Positions 19,188 to 28,038 of a stretch of DNA of 64,000 bases are shown here, piece by piece (the first letter of the stretch is position 1; each line of letters opens with the position of its first letter). The translations under genes were made by a program, and so were the position numbers. The notes beneath the pieces are model-generated. The model did not search any database. It was not told where the DNA came from and saw only the letters and a program-made list of their open reading frames with translations. This DNA is from Nitzschia sp. pyKryTriq1 (taxonomy: Eukaryota; Bacillariophyta; Bacillariophyceae; Bacillariales; Bacillariaceae). The stretch spans positions 1,302,001-1,366,000 of the forward strand of contig OY101123.1 in NCBI GenBank assembly GCA_956465555.1. Direction: 5' to 3'.

Positions 19188-19829
19188 ATGACAACTTCGA
19201 TGGTGGTGGCGATGACGATGATTCTTCTGCGGTTATTCATTGGCATTTCGGTATATTTTTCGATCTGCACGTGCATCGAAGCGTTCATTCCGGAAAGAGC
19301 TACAAGTATACTTTCACTGCGACACTCCAGAAATAATCCTGGTCGATTGTGGGGTACTATCGACGGCAATAACAGCCTTGATGGCGACGACGACGATGAA
19401 GAAGAGGAATTGAAACCGACCGCTTATGGTAATCACTCATTGGCGTGGACCAATCGATATCGCCGACTCATAACCTACGAATATGCCCGTGCCCAAGCCA
19501 TGAGTTTGGGACTTTCCTCCAAAGAAGAATGGGAAGCACTAGGTCATCAAGGGCCCTACATGATTAGCCGGCCCGACGAAATGTATCAAGAAGAATGGGT
19601 CAGCTGGGAAGAATTCTTGGGAGTCATGCGACCCTACGAAGAAACCAAACAAATAGTGCAATATGTATTGAAGCTCAAGAGTATGGACGAATATCGACAA
19701 TTTGTCAAGAGTGACCCGAAACGTGCCGAGGGATTACGGATTCCGGCCAAACCAGATATTGTCTACAGAGACAGTGGCTGGCAAGGATCGCAAGTCTTTT
19801 TTGGAACGAGCAGTACCAGCACACAGTAG
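19188..19829 (+). CDS. Protein with hydrophobic N-terminus and two integrase-repeat-like units
   Basis: A protein of 213 residues from the ATG at 19188 (the frame opens 60 bases earlier only with GTG). Residues 1-30 form a hydrophobic segment that could be a signal peptide or anchor, followed by a short acidic stretch. Residues about 90-200 hold two units of the pattern found in the phage-integrase repeat (INT_rpt-like) family: YARAQAMSLGLSSKEEWEAL then a Pro-rich turn and EEWVSWEEFLG; and IVQYVLKLKSMDEYRQFV then IPAKPDIVYRDSGWQGSQVFFG. The units are known from recombinase N-termini and from many algal proteins of unknown function. There is no integrase catalytic domain here, so a recombinase role is not supported. 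The role is unknown. Confidence 0.65.
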   Translation: MTTSMVVAMTMILLRLFIGISVYFSICTCIEAFIPERATSILSLRHSRNNPGRLWGTIDGNNSLDGDDDDEEEELKPTAYGNHSLAWTNRYRRLITYEYARAQAMSLGLSSKEEWEALGHQGPYMISRPDEMYQEEWVSWEEFLGVMRPYEETKQIVQYVLKLKSMDEYRQFVKSDPKRAEGLRIPAKPDIVYRDSGWQGSQVFFGTSSTSTQ

Positions 19830-19977
19830 TAGAAGGTAAAAAATAACAACTACGTACGATCATGTGTCATATTATTATCATAATTGTCTTTCATGCACGA
19901 ACTGTCTGGAGTCTTGTCCACATTATATATCTTAACTCTACTGGCAGAAATCCAACCGTTGATTCTTTCCCCAACAT

Positions 19978-20947
19978 CTAGTCGTCTTTTGTCTTCGGAG
20001 TTGTCAAGATGGCTAGTGCAACTACACTGAACATCCCCCCCACGACGGCACAAAAACTCAAGACGACTCCTGCCAGTATAGGCGACACGCCATACGAATC
20101 CTGCAGGTACTGAAAAAAGTCCATGGCTCGGGCACCCAATGATATGAGAATCCCTTGAAGTAGGCCCATTGGGCCCATGGGTGAAGAATAAAGAGGTATT
20201 GGCTGCATTGAAGAATATAAAAAGACAAAGGTTTGGAATAATCGAGAGAATTTTAGGCTTGGAATGAGACTAATCCTATAGGCATCTTGTATGTTCCACG
20301 ACGTACCTCATGTTTCTTGTAGCCACCTCGTGCAAAGTCCATCAAAGCGGCTTCACTTCGTGGGCTATCGAACTCATACACGGACCATCCATCTACGAGA
20401 TAAAAGCTAGGAAAGGACGTGACTCCGAAGCGTGTCTTCAAAGCCTTCTCAGTCTGGCAATCAACTTTGCCAATCCGAATTCCTTCTTGTGGCGTGGAAT
20501 GAAAAGTTGCCGCCACATTATTATAGGAACTGGCAAAATTTTGACAGTGCTTGCACCTGTATTATATCACAACATAATAATAAGTTCTTTTCCCCCTCAT
20601 TTGCTCTCGGGCCCTTGGTCGACGACTTTAATCTCTAGCACTTACCATGGCGTGTAAAATTCAATCAACCAAATATTTCCATCGCCCACATTGGCACCAA
20701 AGTTCTTGGATGTTAAAGGTATCACCTGTAGACTGAGTGCCTTGTGTTCTTCCTTGGCTGCCGTTGATGACGACGACTCGTCTTTTGTTGTTTGACTAGT
20801 CACTTTGTTGACATTAGTTTCCGAGAAAGCATCCTTGGATGGCCGGGACGGATTAGACGACGTGGAAACCTTTACACTTGCTGCGACCGATGATGATTGA
20901 ACCACAGCCAACAGTGCTACGAGAAAAACCTTCAAAGGGAATGTCAT
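19978..20947 (-). CDS. TMX-type membrane thioredoxin / disulfide isomerase-like protein
   Basis: Three exons: 20646-20947, 20307-20556 and 19978-20202. The introns are 89 and 104 bp (donors GTAAGT and GTACGT, both acceptors CAG). The first junction splits the Trp codon of the active site, and joining gives FYTPWCKHC, a strong check on the model. The product has 258 residues: an N-terminal signal peptide (MTFPLKVFLVALLAV), a Ser/Thr-rich stretch, a thioredoxin domain with CKHC and the cis-Pro segment TSFPSFYL, and one C-terminal membrane helix (ILAGVVLSFCAVVGGMFSVV) with a short KTKDD end. It probably sits in the ER membrane with the redox domain in the lumen and forms or isomerises disulfides. 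The short basic/acidic tail is not a classical KKxx signal. Confidence 0.9.
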
Positions 20948-21591
20948 TGTTGCTGGAAGTTTTCTATTAGTAGTCGACGAGAGAGAAAGATGGGCACCTT
21001 ATTGCACAGCGAGATGATGGCTGCAAATGCGATCAGCAATCAGCATACGCAATAACGGCAGAGGGATCATCTTCAAAATTCCTCTTGACCCAGCTGTACA
21101 GGTATGTACTTGTACTGTATCGCTCCAGCGCGTGCCATGCCCGTCGATAACACCGATTGGGTCCGGTTAGTCATGTACATGATGATATTACACTGTATGG
21201 GTGTTCTCAACAAAAAATCTCACGCATCCGCGCAAACGTAATACATACATGTACGAGTGTGGCATACAAATCCCGGGGGATATCATCTCCGATCTCCGTG
21301 CTCTCTCAGCCCAGTTCTCTGTCTCAGCCATCGTCTACTTTCACTTCCAGCTATCCTCTATCCTCCTTCATCGTCTATCGTCCCTCGATCGGCTCGCCAT
21401 GCCAGTCGATCAAACCAACCGGGAATCATACGTCCTTCCCCTCCTTCCTCCATTCACCACAACATACACTCCAGCAAGCAACATAAATCCTCACTCCTTA
21501 TAGAGACGAAGGGCGACCACGAGGTACGTAACCACCAACATCGAGGACCACCGACCTCGCCTCCTCTGGTTGGCAGCAGGTTCACGAAAGA
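20948..21591. other. Intergenic region between two divergent genes
   Basis: No gene seen. Start codons of the TMX-like gene (minus) and the Rpp38-like gene (plus) face away from each other across 644 bp. Overlapping plus frames at 21157-21667 have no domain. Confidence 0.5.
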
Positions 21592-22212
21592 ATGCCTTCC
21601 TCCAAAACGAACCGAAAACGGAAATTGCCGCGGAGTTTTCTGGACTGTCCGACTTTGTCTCTGGTAACTGATTTCCCTTCAAATGAAGATCGTTCTTCGT
21701 TGGGGATTGTTGCCACCAATGTGGCATCCGAAGCCACCAAAGAAATCTTTCTAGATCGATTTGCGAAGGAAATCGTAGAACCCTTTCGTCCAGCTCCGCC
21801 TACGGGAAGAGAAACCTTTCAATCTACACGGAAGAAAAAGCCAGAAACGAAGGGTGGATTATGGAAGGAAAGGCTAGCAATGGGAACCAATCAATGTTTA
21901 AGAATATTGGAAAACGGAATAAAAGACGAGTCAGCCCCAAAACCGTCGTTGATGGTGCTGGCTAGGGATATCTATCCACCCACCATGTTGGTGCATGTCC
22001 CAGTGATGGCAAAACGGCTTGATATCCCCGTTTTGCTCTTACCCGGAAAGGCTTCCAACGAGATTGGCCAAGCAGTCGGTATCAAGAAGACGTCCATCCT
22101 ATTATTCCTATCCTCTAAGACAAACGATCAAGCCAATGCCACGATCAATTCGTTTGTCGACTTTGTCAAATCCGACATGGTATCCAAAGGAGAGAAAAAA
22201 TCCAATTCTTAG
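21592..22212 (+). CDS. L7Ae/L30e-fold protein, RNase P/MRP subunit Rpp38 (Pop3)-like
   Basis: Single-exon protein of 206 residues starting with a basic MPSSKTNRKRKL stretch. The region from about residue 88 to 185 has the L7Ae/L30e pattern: an opening helix RLAMGTNQCLRILENG, a strand SLMVLARDIYPP, then HVPVMAKRLDIPVLLLPG and the closing IGQAVGIKKTSILLFL. Within the family the long N-terminal extension and the spacing resemble Rpp38/Pop3, which binds a kink-turn in RNase P and RNase MRP RNA and acts in the nucleolus in tRNA and rRNA processing. A different L7Ae paralogue (for example an Nhp2-like protein) cannot be excluded, but these are usually shorter. Confidence 0.72.
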   Translation: MPSSKTNRKRKLPRSFLDCPTLSLVTDFPSNEDRSSLGIVATNVASEATKEIFLDRFAKEIVEPFRPAPPTGRETFQSTRKKKPETKGGLWKERLAMGTNQCLRILENGIKDESAPKPSLMVLARDIYPPTMLVHVPVMAKRLDIPVLLLPGKASNEIGQAVGIKKTSILLFLSSKTNDQANATINSFVDFVKSDMVSKGEKKSNS

Positions 22213-22398
22213 CTGTGTAGTTTCTACGGCTATTTGTAGTAGAGTGGGTGACATGACGGGAAATGGGTCTACCGAAAGTAGTTGTAGCGAACCACGACTA
22301 CATAGTCCATTCAAGCCAGCTTTGCACTCACTGATTCCCTTCTTTGTTGTTTGGTTGCGTACAGATTTCTGCGTACACCTCTCTATCTATACAGTTCT

Positions 22399-23188
22399 CT
22401 AGGATTCATCCTGCCAAGACTGCTCTACAATTTCTCGGACCCGACGATTGTATTCACGCCGGTTTTCGTTGTACAAGCGACTCGCTTCTGAATTGGCTGG
22501 CGATGCTGGATTTGGATCACACAACAATGATTGAATACTAGTCAGAATTGCCGATATGTCATAGATTGGCGACCACTGGTTCTGCAAAATGTCCAAACAA
22601 ATCTGTCCATCGTTGTAAATGTTGGGGTGAAACATTTTGGTCAAAAATCTGACCTGCGGCGCTTTGTTAGGGTAATCCTCAGTGAACTCCAAGACCAACT
22701 TAAAAGTGCCACCTTCCCACGGTGTATCATCCGGTCCAAAGATCACAGCCTGCCACATCATGATGTTCGTGTCCATGGGAGCTCCTGTCACACCGGAGGG
22801 AGGATCATTCTGGAGACTGCACAAAAATGGGAAGGTGAGAAGAAGGAATTTTGAGCACAAGCTACAGGCATGACACAAGCAACGAACCCTCAGATACATG
22901 GCAGTAGAGGGACATAAATGGAGTTACGATATCGCTGAATGAAGCTCGCATCAGTTCGGTGCTTCCAGAAGTGACGAGCCAAAGTCGAAAGTCGAGGTCG
23001 AACGCCAAAAATAATATTCCTACGGCGACCCACGTAGGATTGCTACGACGCACATGTAGCCGTTGAAAATGCCTCCGAAACGCGACCCGGCCCCGAATGA
23101 CTCCCTGCAACGACGATGGTGGCTTGAATCAACCACGAACTCACCGTTTGAAGTCTCGAAGGAGACGACGTCGTGCACTTGTTGACAT
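22399..23188 (-). CDS. RAD6: Ubiquitin-conjugating enzyme E2, RAD6/UBC2 type
   Basis: Two exons, 23145-23188 (44 nt, [14 protein letters not shown] plus two bases; donor GTGAGT) and 22399-22816 (acceptor TTGTGCAG). Joining restores an Arg codon and gives 153 residues, the normal RAD6 length. The N-terminus matches RAD6 closely, and the active-site Cys lies in [19 protein letters not shown]. The acidic tail of the yeast protein is absent, as in animals and plants. RAD6 ubiquitinates histone H2B (with Bre1) and PCNA (with Rad18), so it links chromatin marks and DNA damage tolerance in the nucleus. The 328-bp intron is among the longest in the window. Confidence 0.95.
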
Positions 23189-23589
23189 CTTCTTTGAATA
23201 GTTCTGGGAAAATACGTTTGGAAACAGCCAAGAATGAGCAACCACAACAACAACAAAGGAAGCGTCGGTATTAGTCGAGTACGCTTCTGTACAGTTCGTA
23301 CCGTACGGTATGTTCGTACAAGTATGTAGTACCACAAACCCGACCCGCTTCCGTACCGTATTGTCTGTGATCTGCCAGGAAGGCGCGCAGCGAGCGAGAG
23401 AAGGCAGGCGATGACACGCGCGTAATCCCAACAAATTTCGCGGAGTGCAGTGCGCGTTGATTTCAAGATCGTAGTAGTCGGCAGTCTTTTACGACTAGCA
23501 CGACCTTGTCACTTTTGGGGGGCAGGGCTGGAGCCGTCGAATTGGAATGGCGAATGAGATGAGGAGTGAGTCGGTCCTCTACTCCGGCG

Positions 23590-23990
23590 GAAGAGAGATT
23601 CATTGCTCTCGACCGTCAAGGTAGTAACTAAATTAGACAGCACTGTTTCGCTGCTTTACGATACTCTAGTAGTAGTAGACTACTAGAGCTCTACTCGTAC
23701 GGTAGAGTAGAAGAGTCGTCGTCGTCGTCAGAAAATACGATACTCTGCATCCGTACGTGTGCCGGTACGGACTGGAAGAGCGTCGCTCGCGTAGTAGAGT
23801 ACAGTACTTGTAGCTACCTGATAGTAGTCCACTACTACTACTCTAGTAGTAGTAGTAGAGTAGAGTAGAGTACTATATCGTAAAGCAGCGAGAATAGTAG
23901 AGAGTATTACAATGATCATAAAGCAGCGAAAAAGTGCGCTGTCTAATTTAGCTACTACCTTGACGCTCGAGAGCACTGAATCTCTCCTGC
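23590..23990. mobile_element. MITE-like inverted-repeat element
   Basis: Two arms of about 74 bases face each other: left 23590-23663 and right 23917-23990. Read in the same direction they share the blocks GAGAGATTCA, GCTCTCGA, CGTCAAGGTAGTA, CTAAATTAGACAG and TTTCGCTGCTTTA, with few differences. A further reverse copy of the inner end lies at 23874-23890. The interior is non-coding and is built of TAGTAG and GTAC units. No transposase is present. I saw no clear target-site duplication. Pieces of the same arm occur at 30901-30940 and 52711-52926. Confidence 0.75.
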
Positions 23991-24036
23991 GCCGACACGA
24001 CAACATTGATCCATGAATAGCCACGCCAGACAGTCC

Positions 24037-24060
24037 AGAGAGAGAGAGAGAGAGAGAGAG
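24037..24060. repeat. GA microsatellite
   Basis: About 12 GA dinucleotides in a row, followed by CTAGCTAGCTAG. Confidence 0.9.
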
Positions 24061-24162
24061 CTAGCTAGCTAGATTAGATAGTACAGTACACGTAGGGTCA
24101 AAGACTATTAAAAACTGTGCAGTGATATGCTGTAGACGTATTATATTCCCTGCATTGAGCAT

Positions 24163-26940
24163 TTACAACCCTTCCTCCATTCCGGAAGAATCCTGAAGCT
24201 CTTCGATAGAACCGTCGAGAGGAGGCAACTCTTTACTGATGTGGAGCAGGTGAGTGATCTCGTCGTTTGTACTGTATTGGAGAAAAGAGGGGAACAGGTT
24301 AATCAACTGAATGAAACTGTCAACAAATCTTTCAGGGGCGATGGAAAGGTACTCACTTTGTCAAAGGATACGAACAGATGAAATCCACGAATTGCTCTCC
24401 CTCTTTATCGAAATGTAGACGAGTAGCGCAACTAGCATTGCCTTTGCACACTTCCTCCAAGTCGTATGGCGCGCTTGGGTGGTCATCAGTAACCTCTCCT
24501 TCCAATGCCTTGAACAACTCCATTCCTTCAACTTCAACCTGCGTGTACTTGGTAAGCTTTGTCCAAGGTTCGTTGATACTGACAATCTGGAACGGGGGTT
24601 TTGCCAGCGTAATAGCGTGGGGTTCAGGGGCAGATGGAGACAAAGCCATTTCCAAACTACCCGGGATAATTTGAGCGGACATTTCACTGCCACTAGCCCG
24701 TTCTAGTTGCTGCATAAAACCCATGGCGTCGTACGTCATTTCCAAGCTCTTAAGCTTGTTGCGCTGGGTGAAGGTTGCACGAAGCATCCCAGGCATCACG
24801 CACTCGGCAAGAGCTCCACACAAGACGGCGTCGTGTGTCCTGAAGACGAATGGACACATGAGAATGTCGTCCATCAAAATCATGTCATCTTCGTTCAGAT
24901 GATAGTATGCACGGATCTGTGACCTATTACTTGATGAATTGCTTGAAGAAGTCTCGACGTCCCCAGAAATCATAACTGGGCGCCCCTCGACTCTTCCATT
25001 TGAAGAAGTACCACTAGATCGTGTTGGTTCATTTTGATCCTGGGCTTGAGATCCCATTTGATCCGGGCGTGGATTCATGTCAGTAGTTGCCTTCGCTGTT
25101 GACGGTAAGTCTTGCGGCAGACCACGTTTTCCAAGTCCAGCAAACGGTGGAAGTGCAATAGCTGGGGCCACAGAAAGCCTTACGCTTCCATTTCTGGGGG
25201 GCACCGGGAGTTGTGTGGCGAATGGGCGGACATTGTGCGAGATACCTCCTGCCTTGGCGATGTTCTGTGGGAGATGGGAGCCCGAGGCGACTGCTGCGGC
25301 CGCTGCACCAGCAGTTGGCCCCGCTCTTTCCTTGTTGGCCAGCTCGCTCTTTCGCCGTTTAGATGGTCTGGTGTCCTTCGTGGCAGCAGCCGAATCATCT
25401 CCAGAAGATGAATCGGTACTGATGCGTTTCATCTCCTCGGCGCTTGTGTTAGACTCCTCGGGGGAGTCTTCGGAAGGTGAACTACTACCCCTCTCGGAGT
25501 CTTGGAGCTTTGGATCAGGTAGAGGCTTGGCGTGATAGTCATGAAAGGCTCCTGCTGCATTCTCGTCTTGTGAACCAGATTTGCTCACATTCTGACTACC
25601 TGCCAGTATCTGGGCTTGCTTTTGCTTTGCTTTCGAATCCTCCCCACTAGATCCTCCATTGTTAGAGGAGTTTGCCGAGCTTGATGATAGACTTGAAACA
25701 GCATGCTGAAACCGGCCGTTCTGCCGGCCAATATTCTGGGGCATCATCTTGGTCCCGGTCCGCTCCTCTTCCTTGGCGAAGAAGTCTTCTCGCTTTATTT
25801 GCATCCATCGAATGCTCCTCGAGCCGAGACCTTCAATCATCACAGCTACACTCGCTGCATCCGAGATGACTGCATCCACTCCTCGGGACATTCGACATTC
25901 CTGAAAATTTCAATAAGTCAGAGATTCGTTAGTACACACAGTTGTTTTCTTTGGAAGAAACCGCCACTCCGACAGAGCAAGACATTAATTCTCACGTGTT
26001 CGATCTCGCTTCGACGGAAAGAGCGATAGGGTGTCACAGGCTGTTTCAGCCACACATCATCCTCTAGGAGCGTACACCACTTCCGCCGGTCACGTTCGTT
26101 GCTTGAATGGAACTGCAAGAAGCTACGGATCACAGCGCGTCGTACATTCTGCATCTCAGCTAAATGCTGGATAGCAACACGTCGCTGTCTCACTTCCTCC
26201 GTACGCTCAGAATGCAGTCCCTCCACAAGCTCCTTCAGCTTTTGAACATATGCTTTCTTTCGAAGCCTTGTTGACTTGGCGTGCTCTCGATTTCGATCCC
26301 TATTCTGCTTGGCCCGTTCAGCAGAACTCATATCCTTCCTTCGTTTCTTGTCATAGCCATCATAGCTATAATCATCGTTCTCAGCAACGGCCTCTGCAGC
26401 AGCAGCCGCTGCCATCAGGTGTGCATGTATCGATGAGCTACCCTGCCCTCCGTTTGGACCCCCGGGAAAGATTAGAGACCCAGTGTGATTCGGCATTTGT
26501 ATCTGTGGTATGTACTGCTGGCCGGACTGTACATGTTGGACTTGGTTCCCCATGGCATCCGTGTACAACGTTGCCGTGCCGTGCACACCGGATGAGGAGG
26601 ACGGCATTACCTGAGGAACAATCGCCGAGTGTTGAAAGTGCGTTTGTATTGTGGGCACAGCCTGCGTCCCAGCGGTGCCACTCGCAGCAAATACATCGGG
26701 CATCGCATAGAATGCGCCTGGGTTTGTTAATATCGCCGCGGGAGGAAACAGAGGAGACGCCGCCGCGGCCGCTGCTAGTGCTGGATTTGTCATTAACCCC
26801 ATGAGCATCGTATGATTGTGCGCCCCCATCGCATTCCCATTCCCTGCTGCCATTCCATTAGGATTTGGAGCTATTGGTGCTGGTGCTGGACTCCTTTGCG
26901 GTTGCCCACTAGGTTGATTCGGTTCTCGTTGCTGGTCCAT
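24163..26940 (-). CDS. bZIP-PAS transcription factor A
   Basis: Three exons: 25996-26940, 24357-25900 and 24163-24271 (donors GTGAGA and GTGAGT; acceptors TTTCAG and ATACAG), giving 865 residues from the ATG at 26940. The N-terminal 200 residues are Ala/Gly/Pro/Gln-rich. A bZIP domain starts near 207, with basic motif NREHAKSTRLRKK followed by a helical region. Next is a conserved WLKQPVTPYRSFRRSE block that crosses the first splice site into ECRMSRGVDAV. Residues 390-640 are low-complexity. Residues about 648-748 form a conserved block (MCPFVFRT, CGALAECVMPGM, YDAMGFMQQL), and residues about 749-850 a PAS domain (VSINEPWTKLTKYTQ to FVDFICSYPLT). The flavin-binding NCRFLQ motif of LOV/aureochrome proteins is absent. 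It is a nuclear DNA-binding regulator; the PAS ligand or partner is unknown. It is the paralogue of the gene at 28039, with identical intron positions and phases. Confidence 0.93.
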
Positions 26941-28038
26941 GGTGAGTTGGTTTATTGTGTGATAATATGCAGTCGATGTGGTGCCAGTAGTGACCAGGGG
27001 GTTCCTTTTGTACTGCATGAAAGAGGAGAAAGTAAGGTCAGTCGTCAAGCAAGGCCTTCGATAATTCAATCTGTTCCTCACATCTTCTTCTCGCTCGCAT
27101 GTTGAATTATGGGAACGTTAAGTGTAAAAATCGTGCGTACGTGTGGCGCGTTTAGAATCTCCCTTAAATCCACGTCATCTTGGGTCCTGAAACCGTGATG
27201 ATGTCATTCTTGCATCCCTGACGGCTCCTACTGTCGTTAATTGGAACATTTTCAAGTGCGTCATTCCTGCTCAAATTTTAATTAACAGTCTCATTATCTT
27301 GCCCTGGTTTCTCATAAGGCTCAAAAACCTTTTCGTAGAATCTCTACTGTGCGTACTGCGTTGAAATTGTCCCAGCTGTCTCTTCCTACATTTCTACTGC
27401 TTCTACGGGCACGCGGGCGACATGACGACTGTGATGATCTCAATAATGCGTTCGAGTAGCTTTAAATAAGAAAGCTTCTTGGGAGGGCGCTTTTAAAAAC
27501 GATCAACGCAAGTTCTTCGTGCAGTAGTTGTTGACGCAGTTTTACGAATGAAACGAAAGCCAAGTGCGTACGTGAGACCATCAAGGGCTATAATGAGCTG
27601 CCCCAGATGGATAGCAGACAGCTCAATAATGACGCGAACGAAGGACGCCATAATTATTGAACAAAGAAGGGTACACATACCTACCGGTAGCATTATTGTT
27701 GTCTCTCGCTCGAACAGGAAGGCTCGATTTTAGGAGACAACGAAGGTCTCGAGAGAATCATCTGAACGTGTCTCTATTTTCGTACCGGTATGGACACAAG
27801 TAGACAGCCAAACTCGCAGCAACAGCAAACGTTCCACAGGTCACACCATCCCCACTTCAGCTCACAACTCACAAATACTCTTCAAATCATCGCCTCAGGC
27901 TATCACGAGACGATAACGCACTACTATCAAACTTGAAATAGCTCAAGTCCCTCCATCCCCCTCGCGAACAAGACAACAAGCAAAAGCCTCTAATAGAAAG
28001 CGTGTGATTCTTCGAGATCCGCACAGTATCATTCATCA
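26941..28038. promoter_or_regulatory. Shared upstream region of the divergent bZIP-PAS pair
   Basis: The region of 1,098 bp between the two start codons must hold both promoters. The bZIP core ACGTCA (TGACGT on the other strand) occurs at 27172-27177 in CCACGTCATC, and related half sites occur nearby (GATGTCAT at about 27199, TGACGC at about 27532 and 27634). These fit bZIP binding and would allow auto- or cross-regulation, but such short motifs arise by chance. The pyrimidine-rich stretch ending in TTTCATGCAG just above gene A (about 27010-27025 on the minus strand) could be a 5' UTR acceptor. Confidence 0.45.

Larger units (their letters stand above)
23189..24162. other. Intergenic region containing an inverted-repeat element
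   Basis: No protein gene seen. It contains the RAD6 upstream region, the 401-bp inverted-repeat element at 23590-23990 and a GA microsatellite at about 24037-24060 followed by CTAGCTAGCTAG. Confidence 0.65.

Noticed and set aside
19188-19829. Remnant of a phage or transposon integrase
   Set aside because: Only the repeat units are present; the catalytic Tyr/Arg residues of a tyrosine recombinase are not seen and the gene has a hydrophobic N-terminus.
24163-26940. Aureochrome (LOV blue-light receptor) identity for the bZIP-PAS proteins
   Set aside because: The layout (bZIP then C-terminal PAS) is similar but the flavin-cysteine motif NCRFLQ is absent.
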